This document shows, piece after piece, positions 48,384-59,766 of a stretch of 64,000 nt of DNA. Source of the DNA: Allacma fusca (Eukaryota; Arthropoda; Collembola; Symphypleona; Sminthuridae); assembly GCA_947179485.1 (NCBI GenBank), contig OX359245.1, positions 58,887,067 through 58,951,066 of the forward strand, written 5' to 3'. Within the stretch, counting starts at the first letter, position 1. Every line of letters starts with the position of its first letter. The notes below the pieces were generated by a model. It saw only the letters and a program-made list of their open reading frames with translations. It ran no database searches and was not told where the DNA came from. A program made the position numbers and the translations under genes.

Positions 48384-51300
48384 ATATTCTCCTCCGTAAA
48401 AGAAGTATTCCTTTCACACGATTTGTGAACATCTAAAACGCAGAGTCGAGCAACTGGGCGTCTAAATGCGTCCTCTCCAGTCTTCACATGTACTACTCGG
48501 ACTTGACCATCTCGACCAGGATGACAATGAATGACTCTCCCCTTCGGCGTGGTGTATGTTTAACCAAAACTGAAACAATGTCCCCTACTTTCACAGGTTC
48601 CACTTTCTTAAACCACTTCGAGTTAGTAGTTTTTCGAGTTAGAGTTGGCAAATATTCAATAAGCCACCTACTCCAGAAGTAGGAGTGGGGCTGTTCCGGA
48701 ATGTTCCAGGATTTCTTGGAATGGTCTGGTCCTTGAGCCTGGACCAGACCATTTGATCTGTTCTCAGTGTAGGACCAGGACCATAAGGTCTTTTAGATTT
48801 TAGGATCGGAACAATCTGGTCCGTACAAATTGCTGGAACAGGAACATATGTTCTGTTCCTCAAAATAACTCGGACCAGACCGGAACAGAACAGACCAGAC
48901 CACTAGGACCGAATAGGTTCATAATACGATCACAACATCCAAGCATTTGACAAATTAGATAATGTTTTGAATAATTTATTTGATTATTTGAAACAAACTG
49001 TAGCAAAATCTAGCAATGCTATTCTATTCGCGGGAATTGGAAGTACGTAAATGGTCATCTATCGAATCTGGTCCGACCATTTGACATGTTTGCTGGAACG
49101 TTCCAGATGGTCTGGTCCAAACAAAGGACCAAACATTCTGGTCTGTTCTTTGAGCTGGACCAGGTTTAATTGGTCTATGAAGGTTCTTGGACCAGATACA
49201 TTTGGTCCTTTCGTAACCAGGGAACAGACCGGAACAGACCATGGAACAGACCAGAACGGACCAAAATTTCTGGTCGGGACCAGAACAGTCCCATTCCTAT
49301 CCAGAAGTGATCAGGCCATCCTCTGAACACGTCTCCAACTCTTCCACAGAATTAAATCTGTATCCGAGAATTCTCTGGGAGGTATAGCATCGACTGACGG
49401 GAAGTTAAGAAATATATTCGGGGTTAGAGCTTGGGGATCGTTAGAATCAACAGAAATCTCCGTCCACGGTCGTGAATTCAACACAAGTTCAGCCTCAGCC
49501 AACAAGGTCAAACGAACTTCATCGGTTGGGGTATGATTTGCCAACGTAACTCCCAGAGCAACCTTTACTTATCGTACTAGCTTTTCCCTACTTCCTCCCA
49601 TGTGCGGACTAGCAGAAGGGTTAAAGCGTCGTCAGTAGATAAGGAATGAGCAATTTCAATATGTACAGCTCTTACTGACATACCGGTTAATAGTGCACCA
49701 TATCGTGTCTCATGTCGTCTACTAACTTCTACCATGGTTGGTCCAACGAAATCCACTCCAGTATACGTAAAGGCACCTTCAGGTCTTTCCAGTCTACAAA
49801 ACGGCAAATCACCCACCATGGGTAGAAAAGGCTTGACACTTTTCAACTTGCAGTACTGACAATTCGTTCCTTCCTACTGACAACGTTTCGAACAGAAACT
49901 CGCATGTTTAATATCAAAGAGTTATGTCGAAGCTCACTAATGGCAGTTTCCAAACCGTGATAACAGAATTTTGTATGAATATGTTCCATAAGCAATGTTG
50001 TAAATCGGTGGCTAGGATCAAGTATGACAGGGTTAGCTGTAATATTATCGACATTTAATACCGTTTCTATTCTTCCTTGAAGTCGAAGAACTCCGTCTTC
50101 GTCAATAAACGGAGAAAGGTTGTAGAGTTGGTCATTTTTCAAAAGAGTTTGCTTCGTCTCAAGTAATACCAAATTAGTGGAAAAAGTGCTTCGTAGAACT
50201 TCTTTCCACCATAAACGTTCTGCACGACGTATGTCGTCAAGTGTTAACTCTTAAATGGACGTGCTTTTTGGGACGAGGTTATCAAAATACATGTACACTC
50301 AAGCAGTTGCCCTAATTAATTGAATCCAGCTTGAAAATCTTTCTACATTAGGGAGTAGTGACTTCTTGGCTTCTCGAAAATGATGGACACACTCTTTCTT
50401 CATTTCATACTCTGGTTATCGACTGGATCAGCATTGTTCTCTTTGGGCCAATTGTCAGGTTCGTGTTTAAGAAAAGATGGGCCGGTAAGCCAACGGCTGG
50501 ATTGAGTGAAATCACAATCCGATCCCGAACGAGTAGCTTCATCCGAAACATTTTCCTTAGTGGGATCCCATTTCCACTGTTGAGCGTCGGTTGATTCCAA
50601 AACTTCACCGATTCGATTTGCCACAAACTGCGTCCATCTTCTCAAATCCGAACGAAGCCAGCACAGTACGGTACGTGAATCAGACTAAAATATAGTCTCG
50701 ACAATATCAACAACAAGCTCCCGTTTGACTGTACTTGCTAATCGTGTAGCCATCAAAGCTGCTTCTAATTCTACATTTGGAATGGTAAGATGTTTTAGTG
50801 GAGATACCTTCGTTTTTGCAACTACAAAGCAAAACTCAACTGCGTCATGAAACTCCAGTCTTAAGTAGGCTACTGCAGCAAATGCCTCTTTGCTTGCATC
50901 ACAAAAGACATGAAGTTGTACCGATGTTAACAACTAAAGATTTGAAGAATAACATCGTGTATTTTCAAATTTCGCAATATCTGGCAGTTTATCGAGCCAT
51001 TCCGACCATTTCTGTTGCTGCAACCTTGAATATCTTCATTCGTTTGAATTCCTGGTCGCCAGATATCTTTAATATGTATCTTCAGTTTGATGATAAAGTG
51101 CGCCAGAAAACCCATTGGATCGAATATGTAAATTACTATATTCAGAACTTCACGATTCGTCGGTATCTTAGAACCATTTGAAATGTCAGCATTAACTTTG
51201 TGAAAATAAGTTTGAAGGTAAACGTATCCTCTAATGCATTCCACCAAAGTCCCAACACCCGCTCACATGGATTCTCTGAATCCTTAGACAGGTCATCAAA

Positions 51301-52000
51301 TCCTTTCGTTTGAAGACCTTCGGGAATTAATTCTAATAGTTCATTAGAATTACAGACCCAGTTGCAAATCTGAAAACTTCCGCGACGGTACACTTCACTG
51401 ACACCAGTTAAATGCTTCGAAAAGTCTTCAACGTTGACAGAATTGTCCAAATGATCGTCCGTGTACGTGTTTTTAATGTTGCATCATAATCCATCGGAAA
51501 TGGCCTTTAAATTCATCTACATTCTTGTTCTTGAAATTTGCCGATGCGGGAGAACATGCAGCCCTGAAGACCATAGATTCCATTTTGTACTCGTCAGGTT
51601 CACCAGATCTTCTCTCTCCCTGCCTATGAAACCTTTGAGCGTTTGATTTGAATTCCTGATCTCAATTTGAGGTAACGTCTCCTTGAAATTGCCAATTGCA
51701 GCAATGGATTTTTGACGAAATCTCATCAAAACTGCTGGTAAAGGGTTAATGAGATCAGATTCTTCTCCTGTCTCATTCCCATTAGAACACTATCCACTAA
51801 GCCATTTACGTGTCAACTTTTGTGCTGGTAGGAACTCTGTCTTGGTCAAGTGTTGCGTTCGAACAAAATGTACTACGTTCTGTTTTTTGAGTGGCTTATA
51901 AATTCTACCCGCGTTTTGTGATTATTCCCAATTTACGAACCATTTCTTTTGGGGATTCCAGCTGAGTAAGCGTAAGTTCTGAGCCTCAAATTGTTTTGTA
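48384..52000 (-). pseudogene. Decayed BEL/Pao pol (copy 2)
   Basis: Scattered frames read as Pao pol from 3' to 5': integrase tail (48384-48670), integrase core pieces (49311-49846: AELVLNSRPWTE, AFTYTGVDFVGP), integrase N-terminus (49843-50172), RNase H (50400-50933: HVFCDASKEAFAAVAY) and reverse transcriptase (50927 to about 51750: RRGSFQICNWV, ERVLGLWWN, RFRQKSIAAIGN). The integrase core has lost a segment near 49580-49625. Many stops and shifts occur, and a hAT MITE splits the integrase at 48680-49299. The 5' end, gag and protease are not recognised. Confidence 0.8.
48680..49299. mobile_element. hAT-type MITE with GGTCTGGTCC iterons in BEL/Pao copy 2
   Basis: The ends start TAGGARTGGGRCTGTTC and are flanked by a perfect 8-bp duplication TCCAGAAG (48672-48679, 49300-49307). 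Both arms are arrays of GGTCTGGTCC/GGACCAGACC and GAACAGACC words. The 91-codon plus-strand frame is made of these repeats and is not a gene. Removing the insert would rejoin Pao integrase sequence. Confidence 0.88.
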
Positions 52001-52198
52001 ATTTAAATTATAAATCATTACGTATGGTCAAAATTTAATTTCGCGCAAAGGGTAAAAACGTTTTTGGGTTGTAATTTTGGAGTGGTGACGAAACACGAAG
52101 TGAATTCCAAATTGAACACTATGGTGGGTATTTGTCTGCATTTTATTTACCAATTAATATGTTTGTTTTTTAAATAATTTTCAGGCAAATTAGGGAAC

Positions 52199-53011
52199 AT
52201 GGTTTCCGTTCCTAGTGACAAGAAACTTACGTCTGATGAAATCATCATACATACGGATCTATTTAAAGACGTAAACACCGTGATTTGGAACCGAAATTGG
52301 GGCATGGCTATAACCCATTTCAGGTCTCTTATATCCGCCTGGGATTCCTTCACGGATGCTGTGAACCCTCCAGAGGTTGCTATAGAGATGATGGACCACG
52401 CATCCGATTACGTCGCGGAGATTCAGGGGAGATTGGCTAGTATCAGGGCTGCAGGTAGTAGGGCGGCTAAACAGGACATCCTACTTCATATGCGCCGGAT
52501 ACTTATGGCTTTGACGGAGCATATATTACGAGCGATCATTTAGAGGGATGACACTATCCGTCAATTTCCCCCGGAGTCTCAACCCTCTACATCATGTACA
52601 TCTGCAATGATGGCTGCTAGGCTCCAGGCCATTGCTGATGCCGCTACAATGTCGGATGAACCACCTACGACTTTTGGGAGTGCTCTCACGGTCCCTTTGC
52701 TGGCCTCAATGGTTCAATATCTCAAAAGCTTCGCAGTAAACCGGACATCTCATCTATCATGGGTCATGAAGCGGACGGTTGACCGTAACTGTCCTCCTGC
52801 GGAAATTAATGTGGCTGCAACGGTTCCAAAGCAGGTTCCTGACATTTATACAAGAATCCTTTTTCCGAATATAATTCTGGAGGATATTTACCCTTTGCAC
52901 AAAGGTCGAACGTTATGGGCTAGGAAATTTGGGGATAATATGCAAGTCAAGACAAGTACGCATGATAAGCAGTATAAGCAAGACAGTAATATTGAACACT
53001 CGTCAATATAG
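52199..53011 (+). pseudogene. Unassigned open frame with one in-frame TAG
   Basis: Two frames, 52199-52543 and 52607-53011, are in the same phase, separated only by TAG at 52541-52543 and readable codons between. Together they give about 270 codons of well-mixed helical protein sequence (FKDVNTVIWNRNW, IAMMD-like helices, ILFPNIILEDIYPLHKG). A TTTTCAG acceptor-like site ends about 15 bp before the ATG. A further frame to 53114 (RVRHAQKALHSRIQ) suggests one more shift. I do not recognise the family. A retroelement gag or a fossil viral nucleoprotein are guesses; no zinc knuckle is visible. Confidence 0.4.
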
Positions 53012-53498
53012 TACCACGGTACAATATCTACGCATTAAGGGACAAGCTCATCGGGTCCGGCACGCTCAGAAAGCTCTTCACTCCCGGATCCAACAATTGG
53101 GACTTACATTATGAGAGCCCAGTGTCACCGTTCCCAAAATTAATACGCATTGTGCCCTCCATTCTTGGCGTCGTCCGAATCCAAGACAGGAAAAACGGTA
53201 AGTCTTGATGGTTAACAGCACGTCAGCTTGCCGGAATAGACGTAACGTTATAAAATGGTAAGATATTGACGTTAGTTTGACAAAACAAACTGACTTACAT
53301 GGTACATGGAAACTCAAACGTTAGGCTAACGTCACTTATACTTCCATGAAGGCTCACCCAGTGGTAGGAATCAACAGTATGTGCAAATGGTCAAACTGAA
53401 AGCACTCACGTAGACATCGAGGAATTTACTCGACGAAGTTCTTCGCTTGGACGTTCGGTAGTAACAACATATGGTTAAGGTGAGGAAATTATTAATTA

Positions 53499-55140
53499 TT
53501 GTATTACTTTGTAAAGGTTAAGTTAATTAAAGTGAAAAGGCAACCAGTCATGACGGACCGAACTATCTCAAAACGACAACTACGCCGCATTGTAAAGAGA
53601 TCGGTTGAAGAGGAAATGAACTCCATAATTAAAAGAAGAGAAGCATTAAATTCAACATGCACATCTTCCGGCTTGTTGCCGAAAATTGTTGACGGACTTG
53701 TTACAAACGTCAACGAAGATAGTTACCAATATGTACCAAATTCCAATTACTTTGTCGATATAAGTGAGCAACCTGAAAATGAAAATATGTATGTCAGTGA
53801 TGACATTGAATCCGGAAATAGTGATTCCAGTGACTGCGACCTTATTACTCCTAGTGAATCCAGTGAAACCTTTCGTGATTTCATTAAAGACAAAAATTTA
53901 CGTGGACAAAAATACTAAAAATCAAATAGTGCTAGCACAAAGAAACAGAGAAAGTGTCTTTCACTTTAGACAGAATGTTTTTTAAAAATAATCACAATTT
54001 GTTTTTCAGCTGTATTGTCTCACGTTCAGGAAGCCCGAACGTCGCATCTTCAAAATCCAGCAATGGATACGGAAATAGAAATACCTACGCCAATTCGAAC
54101 TAGTGTCAGCCCAGAAATTGTCCCAATTCAGCGACCAGTTAACAAACCAAAAACATTGACGAGAGCTCTTCCATCGTTACCAGTTGCTCCCGTAATACCT
54201 GATAGCATTTTTGAAGAAGAAATCATTAAACAACCTGATGCTGGGAATCTTGTACTGAACATTCCTGTTGCATCGTGTACCTGAACAGTTATTCCTTCTT
54301 CAACTTCTAATTTTATGGAAGAAGATACGTCGTGTAATTCAGCCAGTTTACATAATTTAAACGGGTGTTTCGTGCAATTAATTATACTTAGTTTGAGTAA
54401 ATCAGTAGCAATAAAAGATAAACTTTCTCTTCACAGCTCTGCTAAAAGCCCTGTTGACTAGGTTGACACGGATGGAGCTCAAAATTGACAACCTCTCCAA
54501 AGATATCCAATTGTTGAAGAAATTACCTGCCGTTCCTACAGTTAAACCACAGGAATATCCAGATCTTCCACTGACCACTGGTGAACAGCTGGATAGTTTC
54601 AACTGTTTTTGGGTGACGAGGACGGATTCTCATACTTCGTAAGATTTCGAAACATCCATATTCACCGGGGTTACGTATCACCCCATTTTTTTGAGTTAAT
54701 TTTATTTTGAGTTAATTTTATTTGAGTAGGTAAATACTATCGCTATAACTGGAGAAAACGGAGAGAAGGATCGCGTGTTGGCAAAAATTATCGATGTGAA
54801 ATTGGCCATGTAACAAAATTGGAAAGGCTCAGTTAAGAAGGACAAACCCGTTAAGATTGGGATTCAAAAATACTCAAAACTGGTTAAACTCATCAACGGT
54901 AACAGTAATTTTTATAGATTAATTATCATATTAATTTTTGTACTACCGATGTCAAATGGGTATGGGTGTCGTATGTACACTACTTATATAGAATGTTTTC
55001 AACACTAGAATCCGTGCGGGTTATTGTTCCTACGGCGACAGACAAATTCATTCAAGAGAGAATCCAATACTGGTTGAAGCATGCAAAAACCGGAAACAAG
55101 CTATTGCAACAGATATAATTTTCACAGATTAACCTCTGTA
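53499..55140 (+). pseudogene. Deleted CMC-like relative: transposase N-terminus plus companion gene
   Basis: The first frame (start MTDRTISKRQLRR at about 53550) parallels the N-terminus of the element 2 transposase, including the basic start and the SDSSDCD acidic stretch, then stops before any DDE core. Next come exons from about 54011 (AVLSHVQEA, PVAPVIPDSIFEEEI) and from about 54437, which encode a coiled coil (RMELKIDNLSKDIQLLKKLP) leading into a DUF4806-like start (LPLTTGEQLDSF). A terminal piece (about 55010-55120) has IQYWLKHAKT, parallel to DWLKRAG in element 2. The transposase catalytic core is missing. Ends and target duplication were not found. Confidence 0.6.
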
Positions 55141-55200
55141 GTATTTTTTCTATACTTTATGTTTTATTGATACAGTTTCTAATTCAATCACACACTATAT

Positions 55201-55772
55201 TGTTACAGTTCTATCACCCGGGTATTGATGTTGTGTGGGTAATAGTAATGTAGCCTAGGTTCGGGCGTTCCATCCCCTGAATTCCTGGAATCCGATGTTG
55301 TTGGAAACACATGAATAAATGGAACTATTAAATTCTGTGTGTAGTTCTTTTATTTTAACTTTTGGGCCAATTTATTGTTCCTAGAACTGATACAATTTAC
55401 ACTGAACAATTTACATTTAACACAAATAGAATGAATTTCTGAATCTCTTCTTCTCATGAAATCTCCTGATTTCATGTCGCCCCGCTTGCTACCTTTTGAG
55501 CTCCATCCCGGAGGGAATGGACTCTAGGTGCGGCTCCTCTTGATGTTGCTTGCTTGAAGTCGAGATTAGAACTTGTACTTAATCTACGTGTCTTAATCTA
55601 AATCTAATCTTATCCTATTCTTAGTTTATTGTTTATTAAATAATCTGAATCATTTCCTTATAATTATGTTATGTCAGCGTTTGGCGTCACGTAGTCTCTG
55701 CTTACGACCTTCCAAACTATTTGCTGACTTAGATTATGCTTATTCTACTCTATTTATAATATATCCGTAACA
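55201..55772 (-). repeat. 3' LTR of the large retroelement (572 bp)
   Basis: The ends form TGTTAC...GTAACA. On the minus strand it begins TGTTACGGATATATTATAA, giving a TATA box (TATAAATA) shortly after the start, and has AATAAA at about 55630. It is directly preceded by a purine tract. The matching 5' LTR lies outside the window, so the limits rest on the short inverted ends and the tract. Confidence 0.68.
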
Positions 55773-55790
55773 TTCCTCTTCTGGGTACTT
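55773..55790 (-). other. Polypurine tract next to the 3' LTR
   Basis: The minus strand reads CCCAGAAGAGGAA immediately before the LTR start TGTTACGG, the position where plus-strand priming occurs in LTR retroelements. Confidence 0.65.
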
Positions 55791-57155
55791 GTCGCCCTCG
55801 ACAATGTAATCTGTCGAAGTTCAAGTTCATATTATTTGTAATTACACTAATTTTATTTTTGTTACCATACTTTGTAGCTATATGTTGGTCGTTATATTGA
55901 CTTTGTAGCAAGGTCGTAATGGTGTTCATGGGCATTCTTATTGTTAAGGCATTGCATACAATTTTTATACATGTTCATCATCATATGTGTATATACTTTG
56001 TAATGATGTACAATATTGATGGTGTTACTGTTTGTATACTTTTTGTGAAAGGACTTCTTACGATCTTAGATCTTAGAATCGTTGCACAACAAAATATAGG
56101 TGTTACCTTTACAATTTGCATATACAATATTTACATGGAATACATCGTAATTTACATCACGTTTTAACTTGATTTCTACTGTTATTTGTCGTATCTAAGA
56201 TTAGAAACATCGTAGCAGAATTGAAAATTTTGTACACGCAATTATAATATGTCTCAACAACAAGAATTCGAAGCTCGAAAGATACATTAAAATACTATGT
56301 TTTGAAAAGAATTTGTTTGTAAAAACTGGCAAGAATACTTGAAGGCAGATATGAAACATTTTCTGTTGTTCCTATTCGCATTTGATTTCTAATTTTTTCT
56401 GATACCAAATTCTAGTTGTTGCAACAATGCGCTGATTGGCAATTACTGTTGCTACTATGATAGTATCTGAATGTCGCTTATTGAGCTTATAGCTTGTAAA
56501 ATCTCGTGAGTTTCCTTGTAAAACAATTTAACATGTCATAAACTTGAGATTGAAAGAGAAGTAAATACTTGTCTGTATTTCAATACTTCAACTTCTACTC
56601 TTTTATGTATATATGTACTAGACAATTGTTTGATTATCCGATATCTCCACCAGAAGTGACGGCTCTGAGCGCAAAAACGTCACTCAGTAATAGAAAAATA
56701 TTTTGTGGAAATACAATGTGTGTATCCCCTTGTCGTCAGACAAGAGGATAGCAGCGAATGTCAAAGCAATTTAGACTTATTCTTTGGTAGCTAGATTAGG
56801 AATTATGTCCTTCTCATGCACAACTGTTGGCAATTTCACCAAATGTGAAAACATCGTGCTCCATGAAGTTCAGTAAGTAGTTCTTACTACTCCATAAGAC
56901 ATAAAATCATATTGTACCGTGAACTATTTCCTCAACTGAGATCTGAATGTATTTTGGCGATAATCAAAAATATATATATATACCTTGATCTGTAAAAAAT
57001 TTTATTTGATGAAATGTGTCAAATTTGTAGGCTAACTTTTCTTGTTTAGAATGTCTTTCAGAATTGTTGGACAAATTGTATTAAGAAAACACAATTTGTC
57101 TTGGGAAACTATGGAATTTATCATATCTAATAAGACGTTTGATCTTGTAAGATTT

Positions 57156-57190
<35 letters not shown>

Positions 57191-58469
57191 GCCATTATGT
57201 ATAAACGAAGTGAATTTAATGATTCCGTAAATCGTTGGAATCCATCACCGAAACTGTAAGAGATAACTTTTCTAACGATAACTATTGTCATTTCTAATGT
57301 GTATAAAAATTGTAAAAAGATGTCAACACTGTTTGCAATGTAGAACTTAACTGCCTTTAACCTCGCGATTTAAAGTACGAAACTGCTCTAGCATATGTGG
57401 ATGACATATTTATCATGTCATGCAGTGTTTCCAATACTGTAATTTTCTTACTTTTTATATTTTTATTTAAAGTTCCTCCTACCTATTCATAGTATGTATT
57501 TTTATTTATTTTTCTGTCCCTATAGGAGATTTAGTGCTCCTAGGATCCTTCAGATCTGGGCACATTCATGTCAACTTTCATTTAAAATGCGATACATCTT
57601 GCAAGTAAATAATTTATAAACGAACCTATACTACAGAAATTCTTTTGGAAGAATCTATCCTTTAGACTTCCGTTTTACTTAATCTGTCTTTCTAGGTACC
57701 TAAAATATTAGCACGTCTAGCTAAATAGATTTTGTTGAACTGAAGCTAAAAGGCAAACTGATCCTGATCGTAGAGAACTTGCTTATACAGGGTTTTGATT
57801 TTTGCTGGAAATTTGTTATCCCGCTCATCCCAAGCGATGAGTAGGTTAGAAATTTAATTTTATCCTTCTCATATGGAGTTGAATAACCTAATAAAGTCAT
57901 GCCTTGCGATTTTGAGTAAACAAGCCTCAAGGAATTATAATATTGCCTAAAATTTTGGTTAGAACTGAACCTTATCTTGAAACATTTCTCGTCTCGTTAA
58001 CAAATAAATCTTTGTTTCCAAAACATAGCCTGACTTGATAGTGTTGAAGTCCAATAAAAATCTAGTCACTGGAATCAATGAGGCGGAAAGAAAATTGGAA
58101 AGAAAATGGATAATGAATCCATCGAGACACGAAAGATATATTAATTTGAATCACATAATCTTTAGACTATTTTTCCTTTTACTCCTATTAGGGATCTGCC
58201 TCTTTAACTAATTTGAACTTTTCGTTCGTTATTTGAACTTTGTTATTTTCATTTTGCATTTTTTATATTTTTGTTGTATATGAACTTGATTTTCTGTGTT
58301 TTCTCTTCCTAACCTTATCCTACTTATAACTACTTATTCTATTATTTTTCTAATACTATCTTATAATTAAGAAATATTTTTAATTATTTTTCCATACAAT
58401 TTTTATGGTTTTGCATATTTTTTTTCGTTGTTTTCTTTCTTGCGTTGGTCCTTCCCGGTTGGGTCGGTG
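55791..58469. other. Long AT-rich 3' region of the retroelement, no gene seen
   Basis: About 2.7 kb separates the last ORF from the polypurine tract. The minus strand has only short frames and a run of 29 A (57159-57187 on the plus strand is all T). It may be a long untranslated region or decayed coding sequence. Confidence 0.45.
57159..57187. repeat. Homopolymer T run of 29
   Basis: An uninterrupted T tract (A on the minus strand, the sense strand of the retroelement) within the long 3' region. Length is likely to vary between assemblies. Confidence 0.95.
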
Positions 58470-59195
58470 TTATAGTTGTACGGTTGCTCTGGTTGTGTGT
58501 CGGCTGGGCTGCTGTTGTGTATTGGGCCGCACTATTCTGCATCCGACTAACTGTTCTATAGAATTTTGGACTAATGCCTGCGTGTTTGCAACATTGTCTA
58601 ATTCTCTCTCATTCGGTGTTTGTTGGTTTGATTTTCTTTTCTGCATTCGAATTCGGTACAGTATTATTGTGAATATAAATATCACTACTGTGGTAATACA
58701 ACCGAATGAACTAATAATGACTACGGTATAATCCGTGTCTGATGTTGGAACCTCATTGGGTTTCCAATCAATTTCCGTGAATTGGTCCATCCATGGTGGT
58801 CTGCTATCCCTCTGCATGGTGGGCTGTTGATTTTGTATGAATTGTTGTTGTGGTTGTAGTAAAGCCATTTGTTGGTTCCTCTCCATGATTCTCTGGGCTT
58901 CTACGTTCGGGTCGTTCGGGTCGTACTGCACTACGGCTAGTTTCCCGTCATCTTTGTGATGTAGTATATGTACTACTGGGTCCTTTTGTGATAACACTGA
59001 TGCCGTAATGGCTCCGCTTCCGACTGTTAAGGCTGGTACCATGTAATTTGCGAACCATTTTCCGACCTGGGTTCCTAAAGCTGCCATCAGTGGTCCTCCC
59101 CATGGTTCTGGACTTGGTTGTGCTATCGGCCTGGTTTCGGAAACGTCCATTGCAATTAGAGTTATTGCAAGGCTCAAAAGATTTTGGCACTTCAT
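58470..59195 (-). CDS. Small membrane protein ORF of the retroelement, envelope position
   Basis: I start it at ATG 59195 rather than the in-frame GTG at 59201, giving 241 residues. Residues 1-19 (MKCQNLLSLAITLIAMDVS) look like a signal peptide. A second hydrophobic stretch (PALTVGSGAITASVL) lies near residue 55. The central part is Gln-rich, and a strong transmembrane helix (VVIISSFGCITTVVIFIFTI) with a basic stop-transfer RIRMQKRK lies near 165-195. This is a type I membrane topology, with an outside domain of about 140 residues. No family is recognised. Lying after the giant ORF and before the LTR, it occupies the place of a retroviral envelope gene. Confidence 0.6.
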   Translation of the reverse strand: MKCQNLLSLAITLIAMDVSETRPIAQPSPEPWGGPLMAALGTQVGKWFANYMVPALTVGSGAITASVLSQKDPVVHILHHKDDGKLAVVQYDPNDPNVEAQRIMERNQQMALLQPQQQFIQNQQPTMQRDSRPPWMDQFTEIDWKPNEVPTSDTDYTVVIISSFGCITTVVIFIFTIILYRIRMQKRKSNQQTPNERELDNVANTQALVQNSIEQLVGCRIVRPNTQQQPSRHTTRATVQL

Positions 59196-59201
59196 TTTCA
59201 C

Positions 59202-59766
59202 TGTGTGAAAAAACTTTTGTGTGACTGTTCTTTATCCCTGAGTAGTCTCAAGTATTTGGGCTCTCTATGGATGTTGAGGTTGTAATGAGTACTCTGTTTC
59301 ATGAGTCTCGTATTTATATCAATTAATTGTTTGTGTTTTCATCTTCCGATTGCGAAAGAGAATTCTTTTCCTAATTCTGATGTTGTAATCCGTATGTCCC
59401 ACTTCCGGTGACATAATCTTTTATTAGTTTTTCTATCCTATGAACTCTATGAAATGTGTTAGTAAGTAAAATATTTTTTGTTTTGTTTTCTATTTTGTAT
59501 TTATTTTTATTTGTTTTTCTTTTCTAACTATTCTGTTATGGTGATCATTATGTAACATCCGCCGTAATCCCAATGGTTGATGCTACATAAGATCTTAAAA
59601 ATGTTTTATCGTAGATCCTCTCTTGCGAAATAATCTACACTTTACATTCCCTTCGGGAATTTCTTCCGTCATCAGGTAATTTAGCTTCTGCTTTCCCCGC
59701 TAGTTCTCTTTCTCTCTATACCATGACCTGGATGGAATGGTCAGGTTATTATCCTCTGTGACGTTG
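59202..59766. other. Spacer between the two retroelement ORFs
   Basis: 565 bp with no credible ORF on either strand. On the minus strand it could hold the leader or a splice acceptor for the downstream membrane-protein ORF; none is proven. Confidence 0.4.

Noticed and set aside
49051-49326. 91-codon ORF
   Set aside because: Made of GGTCTGGTCC-type iterons in a MITE; the periodic residues are a by-product of the repeats.
53340-55140. Terminal inverted repeats for the deleted CMC relative
   Set aside because: Candidate CCCAGTGG near 53355 has no reverse-complement partner at the right side.
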